Notes: a model not told the origin generated them from the sequence alone. A stretch of 64,000 nt of DNA from Flavobacterium johnsoniae UW101 (GCF_000016645.1 NC_009441.1:4216001-4280000), one strand, 5' to 3'. Numbered from the stretch's first letter, positions 24,960 through 34,860 are shown. Numbers and translations are program-made.

Positions 24960-26636
24960 ATGACTCAGCATCGCTATCTCTTTCTTCTTATTACCACTCA
25001 GTTAATTATATCCCAAGGAAATAATTTCAAGATACCTGATTCCTTAAGGAACAAGAACTATGAATATCTTGACGATAAAATTTACTTCTACAAAGGAGAT
25101 AGCACAAAAGCTGCAATATATATGTATACGTATCTCTATAAGGCAAAAAAAGAACAGAACTACACAGAAATTGTCAATGGCTATCAAAATATCCTTCATG
25201 AATCGCCAGAAAAACAAAGATTAATTTATGCTGACAGCATGATATTGGAAGCACAAAAATCAGGTATGAATACTTTACTGGGTTCAGCCTATCTGTCCAA
25301 AGGGATTGTATATTATAGTAGAAAAGAGCTTCATGAGGCCTTAGACAATTACATAGAAGCAAACAAATACATTTCCAAAACTTCGGACCAGTATTTAAAA
25401 TATAAGGTTAAGTATAATATTGCCATTATTAAATCCTATTTAGGTTATTATGATGAAGCTATTGCCTTATTGACTGAGTGTGTGGATCATTTTAAGAATG
25501 AGGGGGCAAGACCCTATTTAAATTCTCTTCATGCCCTGGGACTTGCCTACAATAAAATTGGAAATTATGGCAAATGCACCCAGACCAATCTTTTAGGACT
25601 ATCCGAAAGCGAACGGCTGGGAAATAAGGACATGGTCCCCTATTTCATCCATTCCGAAGCAGTCAATCAATTTTTTAAGGAAGATTACAATGATGCTATA
25701 AAAAATCTTAAATCAGTATCAGACCAGATCAAAAAAAATGAAGATTTTGCAAGTGAATCTATAAGCTGTTTTTACATTGGCAAAAGTTACTGGAAATTAA
25801 AAAAGTATGAAAATGCCGTTTCTTATTTTTTAAAAGTAGATCAAATTTATAAAAGTCATGGCTATATCAGGCCTGATCTGCGTGAGGCTTATGAATTATT
25901 AATCAAATATTATAAAACGAAGAACAACTTGGATTTACAACTATATTGTATTGATCAATTGCTTCTGGCAGATAACTACCTTAATGAAACCTATAAATAT
26001 TTGGTAAGTAAACTGCACAAGGAATACGACACAAATGAGCTTATCTTTGAAAAAGAACAAATCCAGGAGCAGTTCATAAAAAAGAAAAAACAAGTTTATG
26101 CATTCACAGGTTTGGCAGTTTCACTGCTCTTGCTATCATTGTTTTTGACCTTTAACCACTTTAGAAACAGGAGACTTTACAAAAAAAACTTTGATCAGTT
26201 AATGCTGCAGTTGAATACTGGTAAGGCTCCTAAAGATAAATTCAGATCATCTGGTGATAATCTGGCAGATATAAATCCTGAAACGGTTTCCTATATAATT
26301 AAACAGCTGGAAAAATTTGAAAACGAAAAAAAATTCCTGCAGAAGGATTTAACTATCTCTAAATTGGCCGTAATGTTTAATTCAAATCAAACCTATGTAT
26401 CAAGAATCATTCGTCATTACAGCGGAAAAGCATTCAAAGATTATATAAATGATCTGAAAATTGAACACATTATCGCCTTGCTTCACAATAACAAAAAAAT
26501 AAGAAAATATAATAATGTAGCGTTGGCAGAAGAAGCTGGTTTCGGCAGCAAACAGCTCTTTGCGCAATTATTTAAAGCCAAAACAGGTATGCCGACAGCT
26601 TACTTTATCGAACAGCTTAAAACGGAAAGTCTGTGA
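24960..26636 (+). CDS. TPR-membrane-AraC regulator
   Basis: A 558-aa protein with an N-terminal signal-like segment (LFLLITTQLIISQG), several TPR-like repeats (about 55-350), one membrane helix (about 383-402, VYAFTGLAVSLLLLSLFLTF) and a C-terminal AraC DNA-binding domain (about 450-550, including LTISKLAVMFNSNQTYVSRIIRHYSG and VALAEEAGFGSKQLFAQLFKAKTGMP). This is the common flavobacterial layout in which a periplasmic TPR part feeds a cytoplasmic DNA-binding part. It probably controls the divergent lipoprotein gene and perhaps the SusCD module downstream. Confidence 0.85.
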   Translation: MTQHRYLFLLITTQLIISQGNNFKIPDSLRNKNYEYLDDKIYFYKGDSTKAAIYMYTYLYKAKKEQNYTEIVNGYQNILHESPEKQRLIYADSMILEAQKSGMNTLLGSAYLSKGIVYYSRKELHEALDNYIEANKYISKTSDQYLKYKVKYNIAIIKSYLGYYDEAIALLTECVDHFKNEGARPYLNSLHALGLAYNKIGNYGKCTQTNLLGLSESERLGNKDMVPYFIHSEAVNQFFKEDYNDAIKNLKSVSDQIKKNEDFASESISCFYIGKSYWKLKKYENAVSYFLKVDQIYKSHGYIRPDLREAYELLIKYYKTKNNLDLQLYCIDQLLLADNYLNETYKYLVSKLHKEYDTNELIFEKEQIQEQFIKKKKQVYAFTGLAVSLLLLSLFLTFNHFRNRRLYKKNFDQLMLQLNTGKAPKDKFRSSGDNLADINPETVSYIIKQLEKFENEKKFLQKDLTISKLAVMFNSNQTYVSRIIRHYSGKAFKDYINDLKIEHIIALLHNNKKIRKYNNVALAEEAGFGSKQLFAQLFKAKTGMPTAYFIEQLKTESL

Positions 26637-26700
26637 TGTATAAACTGTAACAAATTTTTAAATTATATATTTGCCCGCGTAATTAAAAAAACAATTTATC

Positions 26701-26877
26701 ATGAACGATCTTATTGCAAAAATCAACGCAGAAATTGAAACGTTTAAAACGGAAACTGAATCTTTTTCAGAAAAAGGGGTAAAAGCCGCTGGAGCAAGAG
26801 CTCGTAAAGCATCTTTAGAAATTGAGAAACTTTTAAAAGAGTTCAGAAAAGTTTCTATTGAAGAATCAAAAAAATAA
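26701..26877 (+). CDS. histone H1-like protein (Hc1 family)
   Basis: A 58-aa basic-acidic helical protein: N-terminal MNDLIAKINAEIETFKTE, then GVKAAGARARKASLEIEKLLKEFRK. This is the short Hc1-like protein commonly annotated in Bacteroidota. It has a clear start with an A-rich leader, and its stop is followed by a strong terminator. A role in DNA compaction is inferred from the family name. It is convergent with the HTH gene across the hairpin at 26888-26910. Confidence 0.75.
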   Translation: MNDLIAKINAEIETFKTETESFSEKGVKAAGARARKASLEIEKLLKEFRKVSIEESKK

Positions 26878-26887
26878 AAAAAAAAAA

Positions 26888-26910
26888 GAAAGATGTTTTA
26901 AACATCTTTC
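26888..26910. terminator. bidirectional intrinsic terminator
   Basis: A perfect 11-bp inverted repeat (GAAAGATGTTT / AAACATCTTTC) around a single base, with A runs on the left and T runs on the right. It can terminate both the Hc1 gene (plus) and the HTH gene (minus); the stop codon of the latter lies inside it. Confidence 0.85.
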
Positions 26911-27227
26911 TTTTTTTCTATGTAATAAAATTTATCCTCTGCATCTCCATATTTATTTTCAACTAATTTGAAAAAATCTGCTAAAGTAATTTGTCTATAA
27001 AAGCAAATAATTTTTAAAGTAGAAACCGGAATCTTATAACCTTCTATTTGATTGATTTTTCGAGCTATCGATTCGTGAACGTTATGTTGTCTTGCCCAAT
27101 CTCTGAATGAATCAATATCCTTCATCCATTCTTCTTTTATAAAATTACAAACATGCTGATCCACTAGAAATACTTTCGTTTTCTGTGGTTTCATGACAGG
27201 TTTGCTATTTTCATTTTTTAAAGCCAT
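26898..27227 (-). CDS. small helix-turn-helix regulator
   Basis: A 109-aa protein whose middle part (about 40-90, DSFRDWARQHNVHESIARKINQIEGYKIPVSTLKIICFYRQITLADF) reads as a helix-turn-helix domain of the XRE type, with basic N-terminus and charged tail. A 16-bp palindrome (27262-27277) lies 35-50 bp upstream of the start, so autoregulation is likely. It is convergent with Hc1. Target genes are unknown. Confidence 0.65.
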   Translation of the reverse strand: MALKNENSKPVMKPQKTKVFLVDQHVCNFIKEEWMKDIDSFRDWARQHNVHESIARKINQIEGYKIPVSTLKIICFYRQITLADFFKLVENKYGDAEDKFYYIEKKKDV

Positions 27228-27261
27228 TAAGACAAAAGAATTGAATAATTATATTTTTTCT

Positions 27262-27277
27262 GCACACGATAGTGTGC
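27262..27277. promoter_or_regulatory. palindromic operator
   Basis: GCACAC GATA GTGTGC is a perfect 6-bp inverted repeat with a four-base spacer. It lies upstream of the HTH regulator (minus) and just upstream of two plus-strand promoter boxes, where a dimeric regulator could control both directions. Confidence 0.55.
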
Positions 27278-27294
27278 GATTCAAAATATTATTC

Positions 27295-27322
27295 TATATT
27301 TGTTATCAAATACATATATTTG
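27295..27322 (+). promoter_or_regulatory. two tandem TAnnTTTG promoter boxes
   Basis: TATATTTG occurs at 27295-27302 and at 27315-27322 on the plus strand, both exact fits to the Bacteroidota -7 element. Start sites would be near 27308 and 27328, just before the long palindrome at 27366-27475. No clear -33 element at ideal spacing is visible, so which of the two is used is open. Confidence 0.5.
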
Positions 27323-27365
27323 CGATACTTCAAATAATATAAAATGAAGCATTCGCTTTGAACCT

Positions 27366-27475
27366 GCTCTCTAAAACTGGTAATTTTAATACGCGCAGGA
27401 AGATAAGTGCAAATGCTCACGCCATATGGCGTGGGCTCACTTATTGCGCGTATGGTATACCAGTACCTAGAGAGC
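27366..27475 (+). ncRNA. 110-nt imperfect palindrome, candidate structured RNA or palindromic element
   Basis: The two halves pair along almost the whole length: GCTCTCTA (27366-27373) with TAGAGAGC (27468-27475), ACTGGTA (27376-27382) with TACCAGT (27458-27464), ATACGCGCA (27389-27397) with TGCGCGTAT (27445-27453), ATAAGTG (27403-27409) with CACTTAT (27438-27444), and a 16-bp core palindrome at 27418-27433. Strong promoter boxes lie just upstream. TGCTCTCTAAAA at the left edge recurs at 27544-27555. No protein gene lies from 27476 to 27736; that stretch also has a weaker hairpin at about 27657-27694 near the SusC gene. It may be an RNA or a MITE-like insertion. Confidence 0.5.
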
Positions 27476-27736
27476 TATAAGCTGAGTTTAAACCCACGCC
27501 TCCTTTTAAAGGGCGAAACAAATTTCTCAACTTTTCTTAGCTACTGCTCTCTAAAAGTCTCGCATTAAACTAAACAGTTTAATTTAAAACTACACTATTT
27601 GTAAAAAGTCCAAAAAAGATTATGCTATTAAGCCGTTTACTTAATACATAAAAAATGGCCCTCTACTGCAGCGACCAAACTAGAGCAGAGGACCTTAGCT
27701 AATCAAATATCCATTTAACTAACCAATCCCAATATT

Positions 27737-30700
27737 ATGAATTATTTTTCATTTTACAAGGATGGAAAAGCTCTTTATTGCCTAATTTTTACGGGTATGC
27801 TACTGACTTTTTCATCATCGTTTGCCTACAATTCAAAAAGGCATTTAAACACTTTTTATCAACAGAATCAGGTAGAAGGAACCGTCACTGATCATACTTC
27901 CCCTCTGCCTGGTGTGACCATTACTATCAAAGGAAAATCAAACCTCTCAGCGATTACCGATTACAACGGTCATTATTTTATAAATGCAGCTGCAAGTGAT
28001 TCTCTTGTCATTTCCTTCATAGGTTTTAAAACAAAAATCCTTCCAGTAGACGGAAATAGTAAAATAGACATTACACTAGACTACGATACGACAACACTTA
28101 AGGAAGTAAAAATAAATGCTGGATACTATTATGTTAAGGACAAAGAGCGGACGGGAAGTATCACTCGAATCACCTCCAGGGATATCAAAAGACAGCCCGT
28201 AACCAATGTGCTAGCAACCATGCAGGGAAGAATGCCCGGAGTCAACATCGTACAAAACACTGGTATGCCCGGCAGTGGGTTCACGGTAGAAATACGAGGA
28301 ATAAACAGTTTAAGAAGCGACGGAAACAGCCCTCTTTATATAATAGATGGCGTACCGTACTCTTCCCAAGGCATAGGAAGCAGTTACACCTCAGCAAATA
28401 TGCCACAGCAGAACAGCCCTCTTAACAGCATAAATCCTTTGGATATAGCAAGTATTGAAGTACTGAAAGATGCCGATGCAACTGCTATTTATGGTTCACG
28501 GGGAGCTAATGGTGTTGTGCTTATCACGACCAAAAAAAGCAAGGCCGGTAAAACCTCTTTCACGGCTGACTATTCAAATGGAATCGGAAGAGTAACCCGG
28601 TATAAAGATGTGCTCGATACACCAAGATATCTGGCGATGCGTAAAGAAGCTTTTGCCAATGACGGTGTAACACAGTATCCCTCCAATGCCTATGACATCA
28701 ATGGCACATGGGATCAAAATCGAAACACCAACTGGCAGCGGGAACTCATCGGAGGAACTGCCGATTATACCAATTTAACCTCTACACTTTCAGGGGGCTC
28801 AGCACAGACTCAGTTTCGTCTTAGTGGAAATTATTCCAAAGAAACCACTGTATTTCCGGGAAGCTTTGACTATATCAGAGCTGGCGGAAGGGCAAACATA
28901 AATCATGAATCAGAAGACAAAAGATTTAAGGTCAATTTTTCAGCCGTTTATACTGCACAGGTTAGTTCAATGCCCCTAGTGGATTTTACACAGACAGCCT
29001 TGCAGCTTTCTCCCAATGCACCGGCATTATACGATCAATCCGGTAATCTGAATTGGGAAAACAATACCTTTCAAAATCCGCTGGCCATCCTGAACGGAAA
29101 AACAAAGGGAAATACCTACGATTTATTTGCTAATGTTTCGCTTTCCTATGAACTCGGAGCTGGTTTCACAGCAAGCGGCAACTTTGGTTACACAGATCTA
29201 GATCAGAAACAAATCAACCTGCAACCATCGACCATCTATAATCCTTCCTACGGACTGGGGACTGAATCTTCACTGGCTATTTCGAATGTCTTAAATCGTA
29301 ATTCGTGGATTGTAGAACCAAAATTATCATGGGTAAAAAACATCGGCAATATGACAATTGATGCCCTGGCCGGAACGACCTTCCAGCAACAAAAAGGAGA
29401 TCAGCTCATTACACAATCCAGGGGATTCAGCAGTAATAGTCTAGTCTCAAACCCAGCTTCTTCCTCAACAACTACAATTTTGAATAGTGATGAAACCATA
29501 TACAAATATCAGGCGTTTTTCGCCAGAATAAATCTGAATTTGGCAGGAAGATATATCCTGAATTTCACCGGAAGAAGAGATGGCTCCAGCCGTTTTGGTC
29601 CCGGCAGGCAGTTTGCCGACTTTGGTGCCGTAGGAGCAGCCTGGATATTCAGTGAAAGCAAATGGCTGAATGAAAATATTTCGTTCCTAAGTTTTGGAAA
29701 AATACGAATGAGTTATGGTACAACTGGTAATGACCAGATAGGTGACTATCAGTTTATGGATACGTACAACACATCCGGAACCAAATATCAGGGTATCTCC
29801 GGAATGCAGCCCAGCAGACTTTTTAATGCTGATTTTGGATGGGAAACCAACAAAAAAGCAGAATTTGCAATTGAAACAGGCTTTATTAAAGACCGCATAT
29901 TGGCTGGTTTTGCATGGTTTCAAAATCGATCCTCCAACCAGCTTGTCGGAATACCACTTCCGGGAACAACGGGTTTTTCTTCCATTCAGGCAAATCTGGA
30001 TGCCACAGTCCAGAATACAGGTATAGAAATCACTCTGAAAACTCAAAATATAATCAACAATAATTTTAGCTGGTCTACAAACTTTAACCTGACAAGCATT
30101 AAAAATGAATTGCTTTCATTTCCGGGACTTGATGTCTCCACATACAAAAACAGATATGTAATCGGACAGCCTTTAAATTTAGTAAAAGCATACCATTACA
30201 CAGGTATTGATCCTGCTACAGGTACTTACCAATTTGAAGATGTAAACGGTGATGGGGTATTTACGGCCAATGAAGACAAAAAAACAGTTAAGAACCTGAA
30301 TCCAAAATATTACGGTGGTCTGCAGAATCATCTACGCTTCCATAAATTAGAATTGGATTTCCTGTTCCAGTTTGTAAAACAGGAAAATTATGATGAAAAC
30401 TACGGTCAGCCTATGCCCGGTACAATGAACAATCAATCCACCAGTATTGCATCACATTGGCAGAGCGAAGATAAGGATCAGGGCACTTATCAGGGTTACA
30501 GTGTATCAAACTCATCCAAACTACAGGCTTACTTAAGGTATACACAGAGTGATGCTTCCATTAGTGATGCTTCTTATATCCGCCTGAAGAATATTTCTTT
30601 AACCTATGAGCTTCCAAAAACCTGGACCAAAAAAATTACATGCAGGCTCAGTCTACAGGGACAGAATGTACTGACTTTCACTAAATATAAAGGTATTGAT

Positions 30701-30772
30701 CCCGAATTCAGGTCTACCGGATATCTCCCTCCCTTAAAAATCTACACCAGTAGTATACAGTTAACATTTTAA
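27737..30772 (+). CDS. SusC/RagA-family TonB-linked outer-membrane transporter
   Basis: A 1011-aa protein with signal sequence, a carboxypeptidase-like regulatory domain (about 50-110, VEGTVTDHTSPLPGVTITIKGK ... SFIGFKT), a TonB plug (about 125-255, RTGSITRITSRDIKRQPVTNVLATMQGRMPG, IRGINSLRSDGNSPLYIIDGVPY, VLKDADATAIYGSRGANGVVLITTKK) and a long beta-barrel ending ...YTSSIQLTF with the typical aromatic C-terminus. It imports oligomers across the outer membrane with energy from TonB; RagA-type members take peptides. SusD, an S9 peptidase, a DUF6520 protein and a MauE-type protein follow, so peptide uptake is a fair guess. Confidence 0.92.
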   Translation: MNYFSFYKDGKALYCLIFTGMLLTFSSSFAYNSKRHLNTFYQQNQVEGTVTDHTSPLPGVTITIKGKSNLSAITDYNGHYFINAAASDSLVISFIGFKTKILPVDGNSKIDITLDYDTTTLKEVKINAGYYYVKDKERTGSITRITSRDIKRQPVTNVLATMQGRMPGVNIVQNTGMPGSGFTVEIRGINSLRSDGNSPLYIIDGVPYSSQGIGSSYTSANMPQQNSPLNSINPLDIASIEVLKDADATAIYGSRGANGVVLITTKKSKAGKTSFTADYSNGIGRVTRYKDVLDTPRYLAMRKEAFANDGVTQYPSNAYDINGTWDQNRNTNWQRELIGGTADYTNLTSTLSGGSAQTQFRLSGNYSKETTVFPGSFDYIRAGGRANINHESEDKRFKVNFSAVYTAQVSSMPLVDFTQTALQLSPNAPALYDQSGNLNWENNTFQNPLAILNGKTKGNTYDLFANVSLSYELGAGFTASGNFGYTDLDQKQINLQPSTIYNPSYGLGTESSLAISNVLNRNSWIVEPKLSWVKNIGNMTIDALAGTTFQQQKGDQLITQSRGFSSNSLVSNPASSSTTTILNSDETIYKYQAFFARINLNLAGRYILNFTGRRDGSSRFGPGRQFADFGAVGAAWIFSESKWLNENISFLSFGKIRMSYGTTGNDQIGDYQFMDTYNTSGTKYQGISGMQPSRLFNADFGWETNKKAEFAIETGFIKDRILAGFAWFQNRSSNQLVGIPLPGTTGFSSIQANLDATVQNTGIEITLKTQNIINNNFSWSTNFNLTSIKNELLSFPGLDVSTYKNRYVIGQPLNLVKAYHYTGIDPATGTYQFEDVNGDGVFTANEDKKTVKNLNPKYYGGLQNHLRFHKLELDFLFQFVKQENYDENYGQPMPGTMNNQSTSIASHWQSEDKDQGTYQGYSVSNSSKLQAYLRYTQSDASISDASYIRLKNISLTYELPKTWTKKITCRLSLQGQNVLTFTKYKGIDPEFRSTGYLPPLKIYTSSIQLTF

Positions 30773-30788
30773 TCTAATGCTTCTAAAC

Positions 30789-32180
30789 ATGAAAAATATC
30801 AAATTCATTATAAAATCAGAACTACTCAGTGTTACTTTCTCCTTTTTATTTTCAGCATGTACTGGCTTCACCGACGTAGATCTTCCCTCCTCGCAATTAA
30901 CCGCAACCGCTGTATTTCAGGAAAAATCAACTGCGACAGCCGGTATGGTCGATATATATTCGAAAATGAGGGATAAAGGCCTCTTGACAGGCTATACTTC
31001 CGGCTTATCGGTCCAACTCGGTCTGTATGCTGATGAACTGAGCTTTTACGGCAGTCCTGCAACAATTCAGGCAAATTTTTATAATAACACGCTGATGCAG
31101 ACCGATACTGCTCTTTTGGATTTATGGAACAGTAGTTACAGCCAGATTTATGCTGCAAATTCAGTTATTGAGGGTGTCAGCGCATCAGCTAAGCTTTCAG
31201 CTGCCGATAAACAGCAGCTAATGGGAGAGGCCATTTTTGTCCGCAGCCTGATTCATTTTTATCTGCTCAATACATTCGGCCCAATTCCCTACATAAACTC
31301 AACAAATTACAAAAACAACAGTACAGTTTCAAGACTGCCTGAAAAATCTGTTTACGAGAAAATTAAAAATGACCTCGAACTTGCAAGCGATCTTCTGCCG
31401 GAGGCATATGCCGGCAGTGACCGTACAAGACCTAACAAATTTGCCGCAAAAGCGCTACTTGCCCGTGTCTGCCTTTACATGGAATTATGGGAAGAGGCGG
31501 CAAATGCTGCCTCTGCAGTGCTAAATCAAACAGATCTTTACAAATGGCCACAGTCCATAAATAATCTTTTCGAAAAACAGAGTCTCTCCACAATCTGGCA
31601 GTTCATCCCCGCTACAACAGGAGCAAATACCTATGAAGGAATCTCCTTTGTTTTTCTGCAGGGTCCTCCTGCTTTGGTTGCCGTCTCATCAGATTTATAT
31701 AATGCATTTACTTCAGAAGATTTAAGAAAAGTACAATGGATAAAAACAGTTTCAAACGGAAGTTCCACATGGTACCATGCTTATAAATATAAAAATCAGT
31801 CCAGCACAGCGGCTTCCATGGAATACTCGATAGTGCTTAGACTTGCTGAACAATATCTGATCAGGGCAGAATCGAGAGCGCATACAGGTGACCTGATTGG
31901 TGCCAAGGAAGATCTTAATAAAACAAGAAATCTTGCCGGGCTTACCAACACAGCTTCAGTAACCGCAGAAGAAATCCTTCAATCAGTCTATAGGGAGAGA
32001 CAACTTGAACTGTTCACCGAATTCGGGCATCGTTTTTTTGATCTTAAAAGAACAGGCAGGCTCAACGAGGTATTATCCCCAGTTAAAGCGCAATGGAATA
32101 CTTCTGACCGATTGTTCCCTTTACCTGAATCTGAACTATTGTTGAATCCAAATCTACTTCCGCAAAATGAAGGTTATTAA
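30789..32180 (+). CDS. SusD/RagB-family surface lipoprotein
   Basis: A 463-aa lipoprotein with a lipobox (LFSAC) after an N-terminal hydrophobic segment, then the usual SusD blocks: DLWNSSYSQIYAANSVIEGV, FVRSLIHFYLLNTFGPIPYI, ARVCLYMELWEEAANAASAVL, RLAEQYLIRAESRAHTG and VYRERQLELFTEFGHRFFDLKRTGRL. It forms the lid of the SusC transporter and binds the cargo at the cell surface. Met5 at 30789 is the preferred start; 30777 is also possible. It overlaps the peptidase gene by 14 bp. Confidence 0.9.
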   Translation: MKNIKFIIKSELLSVTFSFLFSACTGFTDVDLPSSQLTATAVFQEKSTATAGMVDIYSKMRDKGLLTGYTSGLSVQLGLYADELSFYGSPATIQANFYNNTLMQTDTALLDLWNSSYSQIYAANSVIEGVSASAKLSAADKQQLMGEAIFVRSLIHFYLLNTFGPIPYINSTNYKNNSTVSRLPEKSVYEKIKNDLELASDLLPEAYAGSDRTRPNKFAAKALLARVCLYMELWEEAANAASAVLNQTDLYKWPQSINNLFEKQSLSTIWQFIPATTGANTYEGISFVFLQGPPALVAVSSDLYNAFTSEDLRKVQWIKTVSNGSSTWYHAYKYKNQSSTAASMEYSIVLRLAEQYLIRAESRAHTGDLIGAKEDLNKTRNLAGLTNTASVTAEEILQSVYRERQLELFTEFGHRFFDLKRTGRLNEVLSPVKAQWNTSDRLFPLPESELLLNPNLLPQNEGY

Positions 32181-34779
32181 TTATATATCCGCCGTTACTT
32201 TTTTCAGGTTTACCTGTTTCATTTTTTGGTTAGTATCCTGTCCCACTCTTTTGGGACAGGTTAACCAAAAAAGAATGCTGACGCCAACTGATTACCAACT
32301 CTGGAGCAAATTATATGCAGGGAAAATTTCAAACAATGGAAAATGGGTCAGCTACCGTCTGCATTACCCCTATACAGATACAGACACACTGGTTTTGCAG
32401 AAAGCTGAGTTTACTAAAAAGTACCTCTTCCCGCATTGCACAACAGGTAAATTTAATGCCGAACTTCAGTTTGCGTGCATCTCGCATGATACCTTATATC
32501 TCCAGAATCTTAAGACCGGAAAAACGGATATAGTTTCAAGCACAGTTGCTTTTGATTTTTCGGCAAACCATAAATTTATTGTTTTGTTTGTGAAAACGTC
32601 CGATAAAAAACTAAATCTTGAGATCCGAAATATGGCCGGAAACCAAATTTATCAAAAAAAAGAAATATCCAGTTATTGTTTTGATCCTGAACAAAACGGG
32701 CTAATCTATACTTCTTTAGAGCATAATCTTTACAATACGGAATTAATTCTATTTAAAAATGAAATTGAAAAAAGGATACTAACCACAAATCATAATGTGC
32801 CGGTAAAAAAACTTTTCTGGAAAGCAGGCGGGATTTCTTTTATGAGCCATAATCATGGGCAGTCCTGTTTCTATTACTACAATGTAGCCAAAGCCAAACT
32901 TAATACACTGGATTCAAAAAGTTCGGGTTTTCCTCAGGGAATGCAGATTACGGATTCTCCTATTGGAAATGCAATGCACTCAGAAAACGGCAGAAATGTA
33001 ATTATATGGCTTAAAGAACATAATGACTTGCTACAAAAAACAGATCCCAAAAAAGTTCAGATCTGGAATACAAAAGATAAACTTTTGTTTGATTACAGAA
33101 AATATTTAAGTAATCCTAAAACATCTGATAAAATGGCTGTCTGGAATATGCAGGACAATACCGTTATTCAGATTACAGATAGAAAGTTTTCAAATGGATT
33201 TCTAAGTACGGATTATAATTCCGCCTTCATTTATGATCCGATTGCCTACGAACCGCAAAGCAAACAATTCTGCCCTTTTGATCTGTACATTATGGATCTA
33301 AAAAACGGCAATCGAAAACCTGTAATAATGAATTATACAATGGATGAAAAACCATCCGGATCGCCTGACGGGGCTCATCTGTGCTATGCTAAAAATGGAC
33401 AATGGTGGATCTACAGCATTATGGAGGACACTCATACCTGTCTTACAATTGATCTACCTAATTCATTTTTTGCAGAGGATAACAACCGACCATCAGAAAA
33501 CCCGTCTTACGGCATTGGGGGATGGACTACTGACGGTGAAATTATTCTCTATGATAAATATGATCTTTGGAAGATATCATTAGACGGAAAAATAAAAAAG
33601 AGATTAACTCAAGGGAGGGAAATGCAAAAGACTTTTCGCATTAAGACCTTCAATTCTGATCCTTTACAAAGTGTAACCGAATCTAATAAAAATTCGCTGG
33701 ACCTAAAAAAGAGACTTCTTTTGGAAACCTCCGATAAAGAAACAGCTCAGACAGGTCTGGGTTATTGGAGCATAAAATCCGGTATGAAGGATATGGTCTG
33801 GGAAAGCAAAAAAATAAGCCAGATTAAAAAAGCTGCTGATAAAGACATTTATATGTACGTGACCGAAAACTTTGAATCGCCACCCAAGTTAATGCTATAT
33901 GATACCAAGCCGAAAGAAATCATGCAGAGCAACCCCCAGCAGAAATATTTTTACTGGAGCAGAAATGAAAAAATTGAATACATTTCCGATGGTATCAAAA
34001 CAAAAGGTATTCTCTTCTACCCTTCGAATTTCAAAGCGGATAAAAAATATCCTATGGTAGTGCACATCTATGAGCGTCAGTTCAGTTACTTAAATGATTA
34101 TGTAAATCCTTCACTGATTTCTGACGATGGCTTCAATGTCCATAATTATACGGCTAACGGCTACTTTGTCTTGTTTCCTGATATTAATTATGAATTTGGA
34201 AATCTAAAAAAAACGGTAACCAATAGTGTTCTTGCGGCTGTAGACACAGTAATAGCCAAAGGACTTGTAGCTCCTGAAAAGGTAGGTCTCATTGGACATT
34301 CTTTCGGAGGCTACGAGGTCGATCTGATCATTACACAGACTGACCGTTTTGCTGCTGCTGTATCAGGCGCCGCAATAACGGATCTCATATCGACCTATTT
34401 ATATGTAGGTCCAACTTTTAGAAGACCTGATTTTTTCCGGACTGAAAACCACCAGCTCCGCATTGGAAAATCACTTTTCGAAGATATGAAGAGCTACCTC
34501 GAAAATTCCCCTGTACTGTTAGCTTCAGGTGTCAATACACCTCTGCTTAGTTGGGCAGGAGCCGAGGACCGTCACGTAAATTCCCAGCAAAGTATGGAAT
34601 TTTATCTCGCATTAAGACGGCAGAATAAAGAACATATATTACTGTTTTACCCGGATGAGGAACATGGTTTGGAACAAAAGCAGAATGCAACAGATCTGAA
34701 CATTCGTATTATGGAGTGGTTTAATTCCTACCTGAAAGGTGCTAATAAAAAAGAGTGGTTTAGTACTTACTATCAATAA
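32167..34779 (+). CDS. prolyl oligopeptidase family (S9) serine peptidase
   Basis: An 870-aa exported protein with a signal sequence (about 5-30), a beta-propeller-like region in the first 600 residues and a C-terminal alpha/beta hydrolase domain. The catalytic triad is visible: Ser712 in GHSFGGYE, Asp801 in AGAEDRHVN and His833 in DEEHGLEQ. It would cleave peptides in the periplasm. Starting 14 bp inside susD, it is translationally coupled, which points to a peptide-uptake module: SusCD takes in a peptide and this enzyme trims it. Confidence 0.9.
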   Translation: MKVINYISAVTFFRFTCFIFWLVSCPTLLGQVNQKRMLTPTDYQLWSKLYAGKISNNGKWVSYRLHYPYTDTDTLVLQKAEFTKKYLFPHCTTGKFNAELQFACISHDTLYLQNLKTGKTDIVSSTVAFDFSANHKFIVLFVKTSDKKLNLEIRNMAGNQIYQKKEISSYCFDPEQNGLIYTSLEHNLYNTELILFKNEIEKRILTTNHNVPVKKLFWKAGGISFMSHNHGQSCFYYYNVAKAKLNTLDSKSSGFPQGMQITDSPIGNAMHSENGRNVIIWLKEHNDLLQKTDPKKVQIWNTKDKLLFDYRKYLSNPKTSDKMAVWNMQDNTVIQITDRKFSNGFLSTDYNSAFIYDPIAYEPQSKQFCPFDLYIMDLKNGNRKPVIMNYTMDEKPSGSPDGAHLCYAKNGQWWIYSIMEDTHTCLTIDLPNSFFAEDNNRPSENPSYGIGGWTTDGEIILYDKYDLWKISLDGKIKKRLTQGREMQKTFRIKTFNSDPLQSVTESNKNSLDLKKRLLLETSDKETAQTGLGYWSIKSGMKDMVWESKKISQIKKAADKDIYMYVTENFESPPKLMLYDTKPKEIMQSNPQQKYFYWSRNEKIEYISDGIKTKGILFYPSNFKADKKYPMVVHIYERQFSYLNDYVNPSLISDDGFNVHNYTANGYFVLFPDINYEFGNLKKTVTNSVLAAVDTVIAKGLVAPEKVGLIGHSFGGYEVDLIITQTDRFAAAVSGAAITDLISTYLYVGPTFRRPDFFRTENHQLRIGKSLFEDMKSYLENSPVLLASGVNTPLLSWAGAEDRHVNSQQSMEFYLALRRQNKEHILLFYPDEEHGLEQKQNATDLNIRIMEWFNSYLKGANKKEWFSTYYQ

Positions 34780-34806
34780 AATTATCTACTACATATAATA
34801 AACAAA

Positions 34807-34846
34807 GATGCCTCCGCCGTTTGTAAACAGCTGAGGCATCCTTTTT
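34807..34846 (+). terminator. intrinsic terminator of the SusCD-peptidase transcript
   Basis: GATGCCTC (34807-34814) pairs with GAGGCATC (34833-34840) and a T run follows. It ends the plus-strand transcript and may also stop the minus-strand DUF6520 message from the other side. Confidence 0.8.
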
Positions 34847-34860
34847 TCTAAAACAGCACC

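Noticed and set aside
27366..27475. Retron msr-msd RNA
   Set aside because: The hairpin is long enough, but no reverse transcriptase gene is found next to it or elsewhere in the window.
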